Source: Spiroplasma citri (GTDB lineage Bacteria; Bacillota_I; Bacilli_A; Mycoplasmatales; Mycoplasmataceae). From it: 64,000 bases of DNA. The stretch spans positions 62,001 to 126,000 of the forward strand of contig NZ_CP013197.1 in the NCBI RefSeq assembly GCF_001886855.1. Direction: 5' to 3'. How positions within the stretch are numbered: the stretch's first letter is position 1; each line of letters begins with the position of its first letter. The notes beneath the pieces are model-generated. The model saw only the letters and a program-made list of their open reading frames with translations, was not told where the DNA came from and searched no databases. The translations under genes and the position numbers were made by a program. Shown here piece by piece: positions 10,114-22,415 of this stretch.

Positions 10114-12786
10114 ATGAAAAATGTAATACCAAAAAAAATAAAAGACGCTAAATATCGTTTTTGACGCAATATAACAATAACAGATGTTTTGATAATTGCT
10201 GCTTGAGTTGGATTAACAATTATGTTTATATTTGGTTTTCAATGAAAACTATGAATAAAATTATTATCATCATCAATCATGATTTTAATTAGCTTACCAC
10301 TAATTATTACAAATAAAAAGACTAATTTAAAAAGATGACAATACTTGTATTATAAAATAAATTTCCTATTTAGTTATAAGAAATATAGTAAAAACAAAAC
10401 TATTTTACTGGTGCCATATAATAAAGTTATTGATGATAATTATATTGCAACACACGTAATTTTAAAGGGTACTTTAAAAAAACTTTAATTGGAGCAATTA
10501 AAATAAAGGGATTCGATATCACTTTATTAAGTGGCGAAGAGCAAATATTAAGATTACGAGACTTGCAAGATGTTTTTAAATTTGCTAATTTTCCAATAAC
10601 TTTTTTAAAGTTAGAATTACCATTAAATTTTGATGACAACATTAAATATTTACAAAAACAAATTAATAAAACGCAAATTCGTTATAAAAACAAAGAAATT
10701 AGTTTTAATCAATTTGTAAAAATTACAAAACAAATTAAAAATAATATTGCCTTTTTTTAAAAAAAGAATTAATTAAAATAAACGATGAAATTAAAACTGA
10801 AAAATGTTTTTTTATTTTTATATATGGAAATAGTCAAAAAGATTTAAATGAAAAAATATTATTTTTAGAAAATAAATTATATAAAGGAAAAATTAATTGC
10901 AATACTTTATCTAATTACGAAATAACAAAAATCTTAAAATTAATGTGAAATCCGTATGAAAAACCATTAAATAAAACAGATTTTAATAAAAATAAAGATA
11001 ATTTAGCAAAATTATTGCAATTTAAATACCTAAATATTAAACAAAATTATTTTATAGCAAATGATTTATATTATTCAATTAATACCATTCAGGACTACCC
11101 TTTATTTATTAACGATTTATGAGGAGCATGTTTATTTTCAAATGAGCAAACTATTATATTATTTGAAATATAAATCCTTTAAATTATGATGAAACAAAAA
11201 AAGCAATCAACAGTGCCATTCAAACAACCCAAACAAGACAAGTAATGACAAAATCATATGTTAATACAAATGAAAATAACTATGAATTAGAAACATACTA
11301 CCATTTAATTGATGAGGTTAATGGTGGTGGTGAATTATTAAAAAATGTTAATATTTTATTTTTAAATTATGGAACAAATAAAAAAAACATTACTACAAGC
11401 ACAAACACGATTAACAAAAGCATTAAAAGAAATGGATATTAAACTTAATCCATTGTGATATCAACAATTTAATGGTTTAAAAGGTTTTATACCATATAAT
11501 AATAAGGTCATAATAAAAAAATATGGTCGATAAATGCCAACAAGTACCTTAGCAGTATCATTTCCATTTATTGATAGTGGTTTACATGATAAACAAGGAA
11601 TGTACTTAGGAACAAATAATATGGGAAATGTTGTATTGTTGGATCAATTTAAAATTACAAGTAAAAGAACAAACCATAATATGTTTATTCTTGGTTCATC
11701 AGGAATGGGAAAAACATATTTTTTAAAAAAATAATAATAAATTTTCATATTCAGATGGGGCGAAAAGTGATTGTTACTGACCCTGAAAGAGAATACCAAG
11801 AATTATGCAAATATTATGATGGAAATTGAATTGATGCAGGAGATGCTTCTATAGGAAAAATAAACCCCCTACAAATTTTAGATAATAACTTTATTGATGA
11901 ATTAGAAAATACCAATTCATCACCCCTGTCAAATCATTTACGATTTTTAGAACAATGATTCAAAACGCTTTATCCTGATTTTAACGGGCGAGAAATTAAT
12001 TTATTAACAAAATATTTGAAATTATTATATCATCAATTTAAAATTACAAATAATAGTGACATTAATAAAATTAATAATAATGATTTTCCAATTATGAATG
12101 ATTTTTATTATTTATTAGAAAAAGAATATAAAAACAATAAAAATCAACTTTTAAAAGAATTTATGGATTTAATAGCAACTGATTTTTTAAATGATGGAAA
12201 ATATCAAGCACTTTGAAATGGTCACACAACAATAAAATTTAATAACAACTTTATTGTTTATGATGTTTATAATTTGTTTGATTTAGATGACAAAAAAACA
12301 AACGCAGCACAATTAATTTTAATGCTAAATATTATTAAAAAAGAAATAAAAGAAAATCGTTTTAAAGATAATAATCAAATTGTAATAATTGTTGATGAGG
12401 CTCATTTAGCAATCGATAAAGATAATCCAGCTGCCTTAAATTTTATGTATCAAATGACAAAGCGAATTCGGAAATATAATGGTGCTTTGGTTGTGGCAAC
12501 ACAAAATATCGCTGATTTTGTAGAAAATGAAACAATTTTTAAAAAAACAACAGCAATTATTAATAATAGTCAATATTCGTTTATTATGGGGCTAAAACCT
12601 AATGACCTAGAAAAAGTTATTAATTTATATAAAAGTTATGGCCGATTAACATCAGTAGAACAAGATTATATTGCTCGTAGTGTAAAAGGACAAGGGCTAT
12701 TTTTTGTTTCTGGATTTGAAAGATATCGTATTGAAATTCAAGCAAACAAAAAAGAAAAAGCAGGGTTTGGAAAAAAAGATAATTAA
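10114..12786 (+). pseudogene. VirB4/TraE conjugation ATPase, several frameshifts
   Basis: The start (MKNVIPKKIKDAKYRFWRN) is followed by two membrane segments, a PrgI-like module often fused to or preceding VirB4 in Gram-positive systems. The rest shows the ATPase: Walker A GSSGMGKT (about 11692-11716), then VTDPEREYQEL and Walker B IIVDEAHLAID (12385-12417), then VATQNIADF, the classic VirB4 order. The frame must be changed near 10485, 10760, 11170, 11385, 11525 and 11730, nearly all in A or T runs. VirB4 energises the type IV secretion channel. As read the gene is inactive. The intact C-terminal third (12016-12786) makes the identification firm. Confidence 0.8.
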
Positions 12787-12821
12787 AAAAACAAGTAAAT
12801 TTAATTGTTTTTTTTAATTTT
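12785..12821 (+). terminator. Terminator after the VirB4-like gene
   Basis: Stem AAAAAACAA/TTGTTTTTT followed by more T, starting at the stop codon. Confidence 0.65.
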
Positions 12822-12879
12822 TATGAAGAATTTTATTAAATTTTTACTTTTTTAGCAAAAAATAAAAAAGAGGATAAAA

Positions 12880-13467
12880 ATGTTAAAAACAAATTTAGGA
12901 AAATTAATAAATGGTGACGCATTAACTTTTATTAAAAGTTTAGAAAATGATATCGTTGATTTAATTTTAACTGATCCACCCTATTTATATAATTTACCAA
13001 AAAGAAAAAACGAGCAAATAAATAAAAATAATATATCAAAAAGTATAAATAAATATATTAATGCTATCTATGATAATAATTTGCATAATTCATTTGATAT
13101 AAATACTTATTTAGATGAGTTTTATCGAATTTCAAAAACTAAATTTATGTTAATTTGAATGAATAGATGACAAATTAAAGATTATTTAGATTGAGTTTAT
13201 AAAAATAATATGAATTTTGATTTTTATTTTTGAGAAAAAACAAACCCAATGCCAACTAATAATTTTATTTTGCAAGATAAAGAATATTGTATGATTATTT
13301 ACTCTAAAAAACACCAAATTCCAAATTATCAAAATAACTATGAAAATAAAAAAACAATATTTAAAAATTCAACAGGATCAGCTTATAAAATAACAGAACA
13401 TCCAACAGAAAAACCACTAAATATATTTTACGATTTAATTCAAAAATATAGAAGAAGATTGAAATAA
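12880..13467 (+). pseudogene. Adenine-specific DNA methyltransferase, C-terminus missing
   Basis: The 195-residue product has the catalytic motif LILTDPPYLY (about residues 29-38) early and EHPTEKPLNIFYDLI near the end. In beta-class methyltransferases the SAM-binding FxGxG segment follows HPTEKP; here the frame stops 15 residues later and that motif is absent. Immediately after the stop the sequence becomes part of the mob gene, so a deletion has joined the two. The remaining protein could not bind SAM normally. RBS GAGGAT precedes the ATG. Confidence 0.75.
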
Positions 13468-13469
13468 GC

Positions 13470-14237
13470 AACAACAAAAATATAGTGAAGCACAAAAATC
13501 AACTTTTAAAGAGTTTTGTAATAAACATAATACTTATATAGAAATTGTTTTGCCAGCAACAAGACAAGAATGATTTGAAAAAATGGGAATATGTCAATTT
13601 ACAGATATTCAAGTATGAGATAAAAAAACAGATACGCGTAAAATGGGACAATTAATTCCTGAAAGTATAAATTATTATAAATTAAATGAATGAGTTAATA
13701 TTGAAATAAATTTTATGAAACAATGAATGAAAAATAATCTTAAAACAAAAATTTAATAATTATCATGCTAATTATTTAACAAAAGCAGGTTATGAAATAG
13801 AGCCTGGTGAAATTGGAGGTAAAGGTAGTCATAATGCAATGAATTTTCGAGAAGTTAAAGAATTTGAACGAAATAAATTAGAAAATGAAATTAATAATCT
13901 ATTTGATGAATACAAGTCTAGCAAAGGCAATATTAAAGAATTTAGCAAAATTAAAATTATTAGTGATGATTATGATGGCTTAATTTATGAAATTAAACAA
14001 TATTTAAAATATGAAAATAATTTTAAAGATTATGAAATAAACCAATTAATTAAATATTTAGATTTAGCAGAAAAAATAAAATATTACAAAATTATCAAGA
14101 CCATTCCTAGTGCAAAAGAATCAGATTTTAAAAATATGAGTTTAATTGAACAAGAATTTAATGAAATGGTTTTTAAAATCAATCCGATTATGCAAAAAGG
14201 ATATGATTTGGTGAGAAGTCTAGAAAGAGAGTTATAA
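13470..14237 (+). pseudogene. MobV/Pre relaxase, 5' end and active site deleted
   Basis: The first part (13470-13756) gives an internal MobV-like segment (YIEIVLPATRQEWFEKMG) and ends where a deletion of about 160 bases removed the HxDExTPHxH active site seen in copy 2. The second part resumes at YHANYLTKAGYEIEPGE and is open to the stop (13839-14237), ending in a coiled coil. MobV relaxases nick DNA at oriT and start transfer; this copy has no histidine triad and cannot. Five bases separate it from traG. Confidence 0.75.
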
Positions 14238-14241
14238 AAAT

Positions 14242-16320
14242 ATGTGAAATAAAATTAAAAAGAAAAAAATAATTTTATTGATTGGTTTATGTTTTGTTCC
14301 AATCATTTTTATTTTTTGTTTAACATTATTTGGAATAGGTTATTCAATTTTTATTAATTGAAAAGAAATTACAATATTTATCAATGAAATTAAGCAATTT
14401 CAAATATTATCCTGATGAAATTATATAATTAAAAATGAATATGGATTACTAATAACAGTTGGATTAAGTTTAGCGCTTTATTGCTGGTTTTTTTATTTTG
14501 TTTTATTTAGTAAAGTGAAGAGTAAAGAAACTGCAATTAAAACAACCGATAAAATAGATTTTGGTGATAGTAAATGATTAAGTGTAAAAGAAATTGATGA
14601 TATTAGTGAAAAAATAAATATCAAAGATAATTATAAAAATACAGGCTTTGTTTTTAATTGTAATAAAAACAAAAAAGATTTATTGTTTAATTTAAAAAAC
14701 AATATTCATAGTGTTATTGTTGGCTCAACAGCAAGCGGAAAAACACAAGGCATAGCATTACCAACAATTTATTTAAATGGAAAATCAACTGCTAAACCAA
14801 CTATGATCATAACCGACCCCAAGGGAGAATTATATAATTTAACTAGTGGGTTTTTAGCAGAAAATAGTTATAAAATAAAAGTTATTGATTTTCGTAATTT
14901 AGAGAAAGAAAATACTTGAAATCCATTAAAACTAATTTATGACGACTTTATTAAAATGATAATGACAAATAACAAAAAAGAAAAAATGAGATGAAAAATA
15001 AAATATCAAGATAAAATTAGTTCACTTAGTCATATGTTAATTGACAAAAATATTGAAGATGAATTTTGAAATAATTCAGCAAGTATTATTATTCAAGGAA
15101 TTATTTTGGCAATATTAGAAGATTATGAAGATAAAATAAGCAAAAATAATTTAACAACAGAAATAGAAGAAATTTTAAAAAAAGAATTATTTTTCAACAA
15201 ATTTAATATGGCTTTTGTTGCTGCCATTGCTAGTATTAAAAAAGTTCTAGTTGAATGACTTAATAATCGTAAAAATACCAGCATTGCCAAAATAACCGCA
15301 AGCCAAGTTTTAGTTGATAGTAAAGAAAATCGAACACTAGATGCTATTTTAATGACTGTTGCAAAAAGTTTAGAAATATTTAACAATGATTTTATTCGCA
15401 ATTTAACATCTCAAAATGATATTAATTGCAATGATTTTATCGAATATTCAACAGTTTTATACATCATATTTAGTGATGAAAATGATAATTACTATAAATT
15501 AATAGCAATATTAATTAGTCAAATTTATCAATTTTTAACAAATAAAGCAAGTGAAATAATTGAACAAAAACTAGAAAAACCAGTATATTTTATTTTAGAT
15601 GAATTTGCTAATTTAACAAAAATAAACAACATTGAAAAATGAGTTAGTATTTCGCGCAGCAGAAACATATTTTTTCAATTTATTTTACAAGATATCAACC
15701 AATTAAAATTAAATTATGGTGATACAATAGCAAAAATTATTTTAAATAACTGTGGGATGCATATTTTCTTACATACCAATGATTTAGAAACAATAAAATA
15801 TTATAGTGAATTATTTGGAACAAAAACAATCGAACAAATTAGTATTAATGAAAATAAAAGCAATATTAGTGTTTCGAAAAATTTAAAAAGTCACCTCTTA
15901 ATGTTAACTAGTGAGTTAGCAAATTTAAAACAAGGACAAGGAATTTTTAAAATAGCACGCTATAACTCAATGAAAATAACTTTAAAACTATGAAAAGATT
16001 TAAAGTTAGTAGAAAAAACAAACATATTTCAATTAAAAGAAATTAATTATATAAATTTTAATAAAGAATATTTTTATGATATTAAAAATAACAAAAAAGA
16101 AATAAAAGAAAATGAAATTAATGAATTTGTCAATTTAACAACAACAGAAATTAAGACAAATATTAATAATTTAAAAATGCAATTAAGAGAGTATGAAAAT
16201 ACAAATTACAAATCTATTCAAAATAAAACAATGATAAATTTATTTTTACAAAAAATCAAAAACCTTGAAATAGAATTAATCAAAAGACAAGAAACCAATA
16301 ATTATTCTGAAAAGGAATAA
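14242..16320 (+). CDS. VirD4/TraG-type coupling protein
   Basis: The coupling protein delivers the relaxase-DNA complex to the conjugation channel and sits in the membrane. The 692-residue product has two N-terminal membrane segments (about residues 10-35 and 72-95), Walker A GSTASGKT (161-168), TDPKGELY about 30 residues later, and Walker B FILDEFAN (Asp453, Glu454), the usual TraG order. Many Trp codons are TGA. The second codon itself is TGA; in copy 2 that codon has become TAA. It is the only large transfer gene that is fully open in either copy. Without relaxase and VirB4 it should not support transfer alone. Confidence 0.88.
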
Positions 16321-16327
16321 TTATTTT

Positions 16328-16372
16328 TTATAAATAGTAAGATTTCACAAAGTGGTCAAGCTGGAACACTTA
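16328..16372 (+). repeat. 45-base inverted module, right partner (copy 1)
   Basis: TTATAAATAGTAAGATTTC, 15 spacer bases and TGGAACACTTA: the inverted counterpart of 7093-7137 with the same internal spacing. It begins eight bases after the traG stop. Confidence 0.8.
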
Positions 16373-16546
16373 AAAATGAATGAAGTGTGAGGATATCTCT
16401 AAGGTTAATCAACTAATTAAATTAGTACTACATGGGGCAGAAGCGTAGTCGCAAGTGATTAACTAAACCATACCTAAGGGAAACTCTATCTAAATGATAA
16501 AAACAATAAAGTTATTTAACAAATAACTAGTGAAATTAAAAAAAGT
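16373..16546 (+). other. Structured non-coding segment right of traG (copy 1)
   Basis: No ORF. GTTAATCA (near 16405) and TGATTAAC (near 16458) enclose a hairpin ACTAAT/ATTAGT and a GC-richer block with GCGTAGTCGC. The segment is nearly unchanged in copy 2 (62636-62810), and the match ends near AACTAGTGAAATTAAAA. It may be a small RNA, an end of the transfer module or a recombination site. Function unknown. Confidence 0.45.
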
Positions 16547-16666
16547 ATAAATGCTTATTTTATATCTTTCTTTAACAATTTTAATATAATAAAATTAAAT
16601 TATTATTACTTTTAATAAAAATTTGGTTTTTTATTATATAATTAAAATTATTACGAAAGAGTAAAA

Positions 16667-19450
16667 ATGGAAAATAAATGTATTAGTGAATCTGAATTAG
16701 AAAAAAAGCTTATTAATAATTTAAAAATTGAAGGTTATGAATATATAAAATTAAATAATGAAGAAGATATTAAAATTAATTTTAGAAATCAAATTTTTAA
16801 TCATAATAAAAATGAATTAAATAATAAACCATTAACTGATAAAGAATTTGAAAAATTATTATTTAAAATTATGGGTAAAAGTATTTTTAATTATGCAAAA
16901 ATATTAAGACAGAAAATTACAATTGAGCGTGATGATTTTAAAAGAGAAGATTTAGAATTATTTAATAAAGATAAATGATGTGATAATATTTTTCAATTTA
17001 CTAATCAATTAACAATAAAAAGTATTTTTCAAAATAGATATGATATAACAATTTTAATTAATGGTTTACCTTTAATACAAATTGAGTTAAAAAAACCAGG
17101 AATAAATTTTAAAGAAGCTTTAAATCAAATTAATAGATATAAAAAAGAATCTCATAAAGGATTATTAAAATTTATTCAGTTTTTTATAATTTCTAATCTT
17201 ATAGATACTAAATATTTTTCAAATAATGATGGTAATATTTTATTTGAAAATTCTTTTTATTGAACTGATGAATTAAATAATAGAATAACTAATTTATTTG
17301 ATTTTACTAAAAATTTTTTAAATAAATGTCATGTTAGTAAAATGATTGCAAGATATATGATTTTTAATGAAAGTAAAAAAATATTAATGATAATGAGACC
17401 TTATCAAATTTATGCAGTTGAAAAACTTATTAAAACAGCAAGCGAAACTAATAATAATGCCTATGTTTGACATACAACTGGATCTGAAAAAACTTTAACT
17501 TTTTTTAAATTAAGTCAAATTTTAAAATATATGCCAGAAAAAGAAAAAATATTTTTTTAGTTGATAGAAAAGATTTGGATTTTCAAACCATTGAAGAGTT
17601 CAATAAATATGAAAAAGATAGTGTTGATTATACTGAAAGTACTTATAATTTAATTAAAAATATTCAAGATTCCACTAAAAAAATAATATTAACTACAATT
17701 CAAAAAATGGCTAATGCTTGTAAAAATGAAAAATATAAATCAATAATGGCTAAATTTAAGAATAAGAAAGTGATTTTTATTATTGATGAATGTCATAGAA
17801 GTCAATTTGGAAAAATGTATGTTAGCATTAAAAAAATTTTCGAACATGCACAATATTTTGGATTTACTGGCACACCACGATTTGAACAAAATCAATCGGA
17901 AGATGGAAGAACAACAGCAGATATATTTCATAAATGTATCCATAAATATTTACTTAATAATGCAATAGCAGATGGTAATTTTTTAGGTTTTAATGTTGAC
18001 TATATTGAATCAATTAGAAATAAAAAAGACACTAATGATGAATTGATTGAAGATATTAATAATGATGAATTATTAATAGTTGATTCCAGAATTAACTCTA
18101 TTTCAAAAAATATAATAGAAACATTTTCAAAAAAAACATACGGAAAGAAATATAATGCTATATTTGCTGTTAAAAATATTAATATGGCAATTAAATATTA
18201 TAAAACATTTAAAAATTTAAAACATAATTTAAAAATTGCTTCAATTTTTACATTTGAAGCAAATGAAGATTTAAATAATAAAGATTTTTCTTTTAAAATA
18301 GAATTATAAAAAATAATTAAAGATTATAATATAAACTTTGATACTAATTTTAATATAAACAGATTTAATGAATATTTTATTGATTTACAAAAGAAAGTTA
18401 AAAACAAAGAAATTGATTTATTAATTGTTGTTGATATGTTTTTAACAGGTTTTAATTCACCCATAACTAGTGCATTATATTTAGAAAAATTATTAAAATA
18501 TCATAAATTAATCCAAGCATTTTCACGAACAAACAGAATTATAAATATTACTAAACCATTTGGTAATATTGTTTGTTATCAAACTACTAAAAAAACTGTT
18601 GATGAAGCAATTTTATTGTTTTCTAATAGTACAAATACTGATCAAATATTAATGAAACCATTTGATTATTATGAACTAGAATTTATTAAGTTAGTGAATA
18701 AATTAAAAAAAGATTATAATTGTGCTTATGATGTAGGAAATGATGGTGACGAAGTTAAAATTAAAGAATTTATTTTTTTATTTAAAGAAATAGTAAAAAT
18801 ATTATTAAAATTAGAAACATTTATTGAATTTGATATTAATAAAAGTAAATATAATTTTAGTGAAAATGAATATAATGAATTTAAATCTCGTTATTTATCA
18901 TTTAGTGATGAAAAAATTAAAAAAGAAAAATTATCTGTATTAGCAGATGTTGATTTTGAACTAGAATTAATTTATAGTAATAAAATTAATGTTCATTATA
19001 TTTTAGAATTATTAAAAAAAATAGATTTAAACAATATTAAAAGAAAAGAAAAACAAATTAAAGAAATAAAAAAAGGATTACAAGAATCAACTGATCCAGT
19101 ATTAAAATATAAATCACAATTAATAAATTCATTTATTGAAAGAGTTATTTCTACTCTTAAAAATACTGCAGATTTAGAAGTATTATATGAACAATTTTGT
19201 GATAAAAAATATGAACAACAAATAATTAAAATTAGTAAAAAATATAATATAGATAAATTAGATATTAATGAAATTATTAGTGAATATCGTTTTACTAATC
19301 AATTGCCTTCTAACTTAATTAGAGAAAAAATTAATCAACAATATACTGAAAAAATAGCTATTAATAGTATCTAAAATAAAAGCAAAAAATGAAGTAAAAA
19401 AAGAATTAGAATTAAATATAATTAATTTAATTAATGAGTTTGAAAGTTAG
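16667..19450 (+). pseudogene. hsdR: Type I restriction enzyme R subunit, broken
   Basis: HsdR cuts DNA in the HsdRMS complex. The first part carries the nuclease core (ILINGLPLIQIELKKPG, the ExK of PD-ExK), the middle the helicase motifs (IIDECHRSQFG, FGFTGTP), and the end the helical domain. Lesions: one base missing in a T-run near 17552-17558; an in-frame TAA at 18307-18309; a shift near 19370. The Walker A sequence reads HTTGSEKT where HTTGSGKT is expected, so even a repaired gene would have a damaged ATP site. The cassette is absent from ICE copy 2. Very AT-rich codon use matches the neighbours. Confidence 0.85.
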
Positions 19451-19461
19451 GAAAAAATATT

Positions 19462-20991
19462 ATGACAACACATGAAAAACAAAATGTACAACAACAATTA
19501 TTTTCTAAATTATGAGATATTTCTAATACTCTACGAGGGACAATGGAGCCATCCGAATATAAAGAATATATATTAGGATTAATATTTTATCGTTATTTAT
19601 CAGATAATGTACAATCTATAATAGAAAAAGATTTAAAAATAGAAGGGATTGATTATCAAACTGCTTTAACTGACGAAAAATATCGTAATGATTTTTTAGA
19701 AGTTTTATATGATAATGATAGTGCTGGATATTATATTGAACCGGAATATTTATGACAAGAAATAATTAATAAAATTAATATTGGAAAATTTGATATTTTC
19801 TTATTAAGAAAAGCGTTTGAAAAATTAATTGAATCAACAATTGGTTATTCATCAGAAAAAGAATTTGAAAATTTATTTGATTCTGTTGATTTAGATTCTA
19901 GTAAATTAGGAAAAACAGAAGCAGAGAAAAGTAAAATAATTGCTAAAGTAATGTTAAAAATTAATGAATCAGAAATTGATATTTTAGGTGATGCCTATGA
20001 ATATTTAATTAGTAAATTTGCTTCTGAATCAGTAAAAGCAGCAGGTGAATTTTATACACCACAACCTGTTTCTAAATTATTAGCTAAATTAGTTAGTCAA
20101 GGAAAAACGGAAATTAAAACTGTTTATGATCCAACATGTGGTTCAGGTTCATTATTATTAAGAGTATATAAAGAATTAAAAATTGGTCATTTATATGGTC
20201 AAGAATTAAAAACCAACTCATATAATATTGCAAGAATGAATATGATGTTGCATGGTTTAAAGTATAATAAATTTAATATTTATAATGGTGACACATTAGA
20301 AGATGATGGTTTTAAAGGACAAGAATTTGAAATAATTGTTGCAAATCCGCCATATAGTTCTCATTGATCGGCAAATCAAAAATTTTTAAGTGATGAGAGA
20401 TTTAGTGCTTATGGAAAATTAGCACCAAAAACAAAAGCTGATTTTGCTTTTATTCAAAATATGATTTATAAATTATCTGATAATGGCGTAATGGCTGCTG
20501 TTATTCCTCGTGGAATTTTGTTTAGGGGTAATGCTGAATTAATTATTAGAAAATATATGATTGAAAAAAATTGAATTGATAATATTATTAGTTTACCAGT
20601 TAATATGTTTTATGGTACATCAATTCCCACTTGTATTATTGTGATGAAAAAATGTAAAATTGATAATTCAATTTTGTTTATTGATGCTTCGAAAGAATTT
20701 CAAAAGCAAGGAAATAAAAATACTTTAACCGATAAAAATATTATTAAAATTATTAATATTTTTAATAAAAGAAAAAATATTGATAAATTTTCTAATTTAG
20801 TTGATATAGAAATAATTAAAGAAAATGATTATAACTTAAATATTGCTCGTTATGTTGATAATACAGAAGAAAAAGAAATTATTAATATTAAAGCATTACA
20901 AGATAACTTAATTAATAATGAAAAAGAAATTCAAAAATTAGATGAAGAATTTAATTTAATGTTAAAAGATTTGGTGATTAATAATGAATAA
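19462..20991 (+). CDS. hsdM: Type I restriction-modification M subunit
   Basis: HsdM transfers a methyl group from SAM to adenine when bound to HsdS. The 509-residue product has the N-terminal helical domain, GEFYTPQPVSKLLA, the SAM motif DPTCGSGSLL (from residue 223) and the catalytic NPPY (295-298), in the gamma-class order. TGA Trp codons occur at expected places. The ATG is 11 bases after the hsdR stop and overlaps nothing; HsdS starts eight bases before this stop, so M and S are translationally coupled. With hsdR broken the pair may act as a methyltransferase only. Confidence 0.93.
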
Positions 20992-22198
20992 ATATTTGGT
21001 GCCAAAAATTAGATTTAAAGGATTTAATGATTTTTATTATAAAACAACTTTTAATAAGTTTTATAATAAGGGTAAATCTGGAGGAACTCCAAGTACAAAA
21101 AATAAAGATTTTTATAATGGAGAAATATCATTTTTATCAATTAAAGATGTTACCAATCAAGGCAAATACATTTTTCAAACTGAAAAAACAATAACTAAAA
21201 AAGGACTTAAAAATTCTAGTGCTTGATTAGTACCAAAAAATTCATTAATATACTCTATATATGCTTCTGTTGGGTTTCCAACAATCAACAAAATTCCATT
21301 AGCTACTAGTCAAGCTTTTTTTTCTATGGAAATTAATAATTTATATTTTTCGACAGAATACTTATATTATTTATTACTTAAATTTAAGAAAAAAGAATTA
21401 AATAAATTTATTATAAAACAAACACAGCCCAACCTTTCTAAGAAAATAATTAATCAATTTATTTTTAAAATACCTAGTTTACAAGAACAAACTAAGATTG
21501 TAAACTTTTTTAGTATTATTGATAGAAAGATTGAATTAATTAAAGAACAATTAAGTTTATTAGAAAAACAAAAGCAATATTACTTAAATAATATGTTTGC
21601 AAATGAAAAAAGTTATCCAAAAATTAGATTTAAAGGATTTAACGATGAATGAAAAAGTAAAAAAATAAAAGAATTAGGTAATATTAAAACTGGTAAAACA
21701 CCTTCTACAAAAAATGAAAAAAATTGATTAAATGATGTTCTTTGGATTACTATTCCAGATATGACAAAAAAATATTTAACAAATTCTAAAAAGAAAATTT
21801 CTTTAATGGCAAGTAAAAAAAACCCTATAGTAAAAGAAAAATCAATTTTATTTTCATGCATAGGTACAATTGGAAATATTGGTATTACAACAACTATAAC
21901 ATCATTCAATCAACAAATTAATTCTATTTCTTCAATAAAAGATGGTGTTGAATATGTATATTATTTATTTCAATATAATACTGAAAAAATAAAATCTTAT
22001 TCTTCGGCACAAACACTTCCTATGATTAATAAAAATTATTTTGAAAATATTGAGATTTTTGTTTCACTTAATTACAAAGAACAAACTAAGATTGCAAACT
22101 TTTTTAGTATTATTGATAGAAAGATTGAATTAATTAAAGAACAATTAAGTTTATTAGAAAAACAAAAGCAATATTACTTAAATAATATGTTTATTTAA
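20984..22198 (+). CDS. hsdS: Type I restriction-modification specificity subunit
   Basis: HsdS sets the DNA sequence recognised. The 404-residue product is two half-subunits, each a target recognition domain followed by a conserved helix. Both halves begin PKIRFKGFND and their helices share a nearly identical 115-bp DNA segment (21484-21598 and 22078-22192). The two recognition domains differ, implying a bipartite target. The exact repeats make domain exchange or deletion by recombination likely. The start overlaps hsdM by eight bases. Confidence 0.92.
21484..21598 (+). repeat. hsdS internal repeat, first copy
   Basis: 115 bp encoding the central conserved helix (FFSIIDRKIELIKEQLSLL), identical to 22078-22192 except one base (GATTGTAAAC against GATTGCAAAC). 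Confidence 0.95.
22078..22192 (+). repeat. hsdS internal repeat, second copy
   Basis: Second copy of the 115-bp helix-coding repeat, offset 594 bp from the first. 594 is divisible by three, so recombination between the copies keeps the reading frame. Confidence 0.95.
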
Positions 22199-22415
22199 TT
22201 TATGGTTTTTATCTGATTTTTATATAAAAATAAAACTTTTACAAAATTAAAGTAATTTTTTGGTTTTTGTAAGTGTTTATATTTTGATAATGGTAAAAGT
22301 ATTAATACCATCAATTATTTTCTACAAAATTAAATGAGATTATTGCTGACATTCATTTTGAATCATTATAAAATTTTACTATCATGCAATGATGATTTAA
22401 AAGGAATATAATTAT

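Noticed and set aside
13470-13756. Considered as a separate gene after the methyltransferase
   Set aside because: No start codon or ribosome site, and it joins in frame and order with relaxase segments when both ICE copies are compared.
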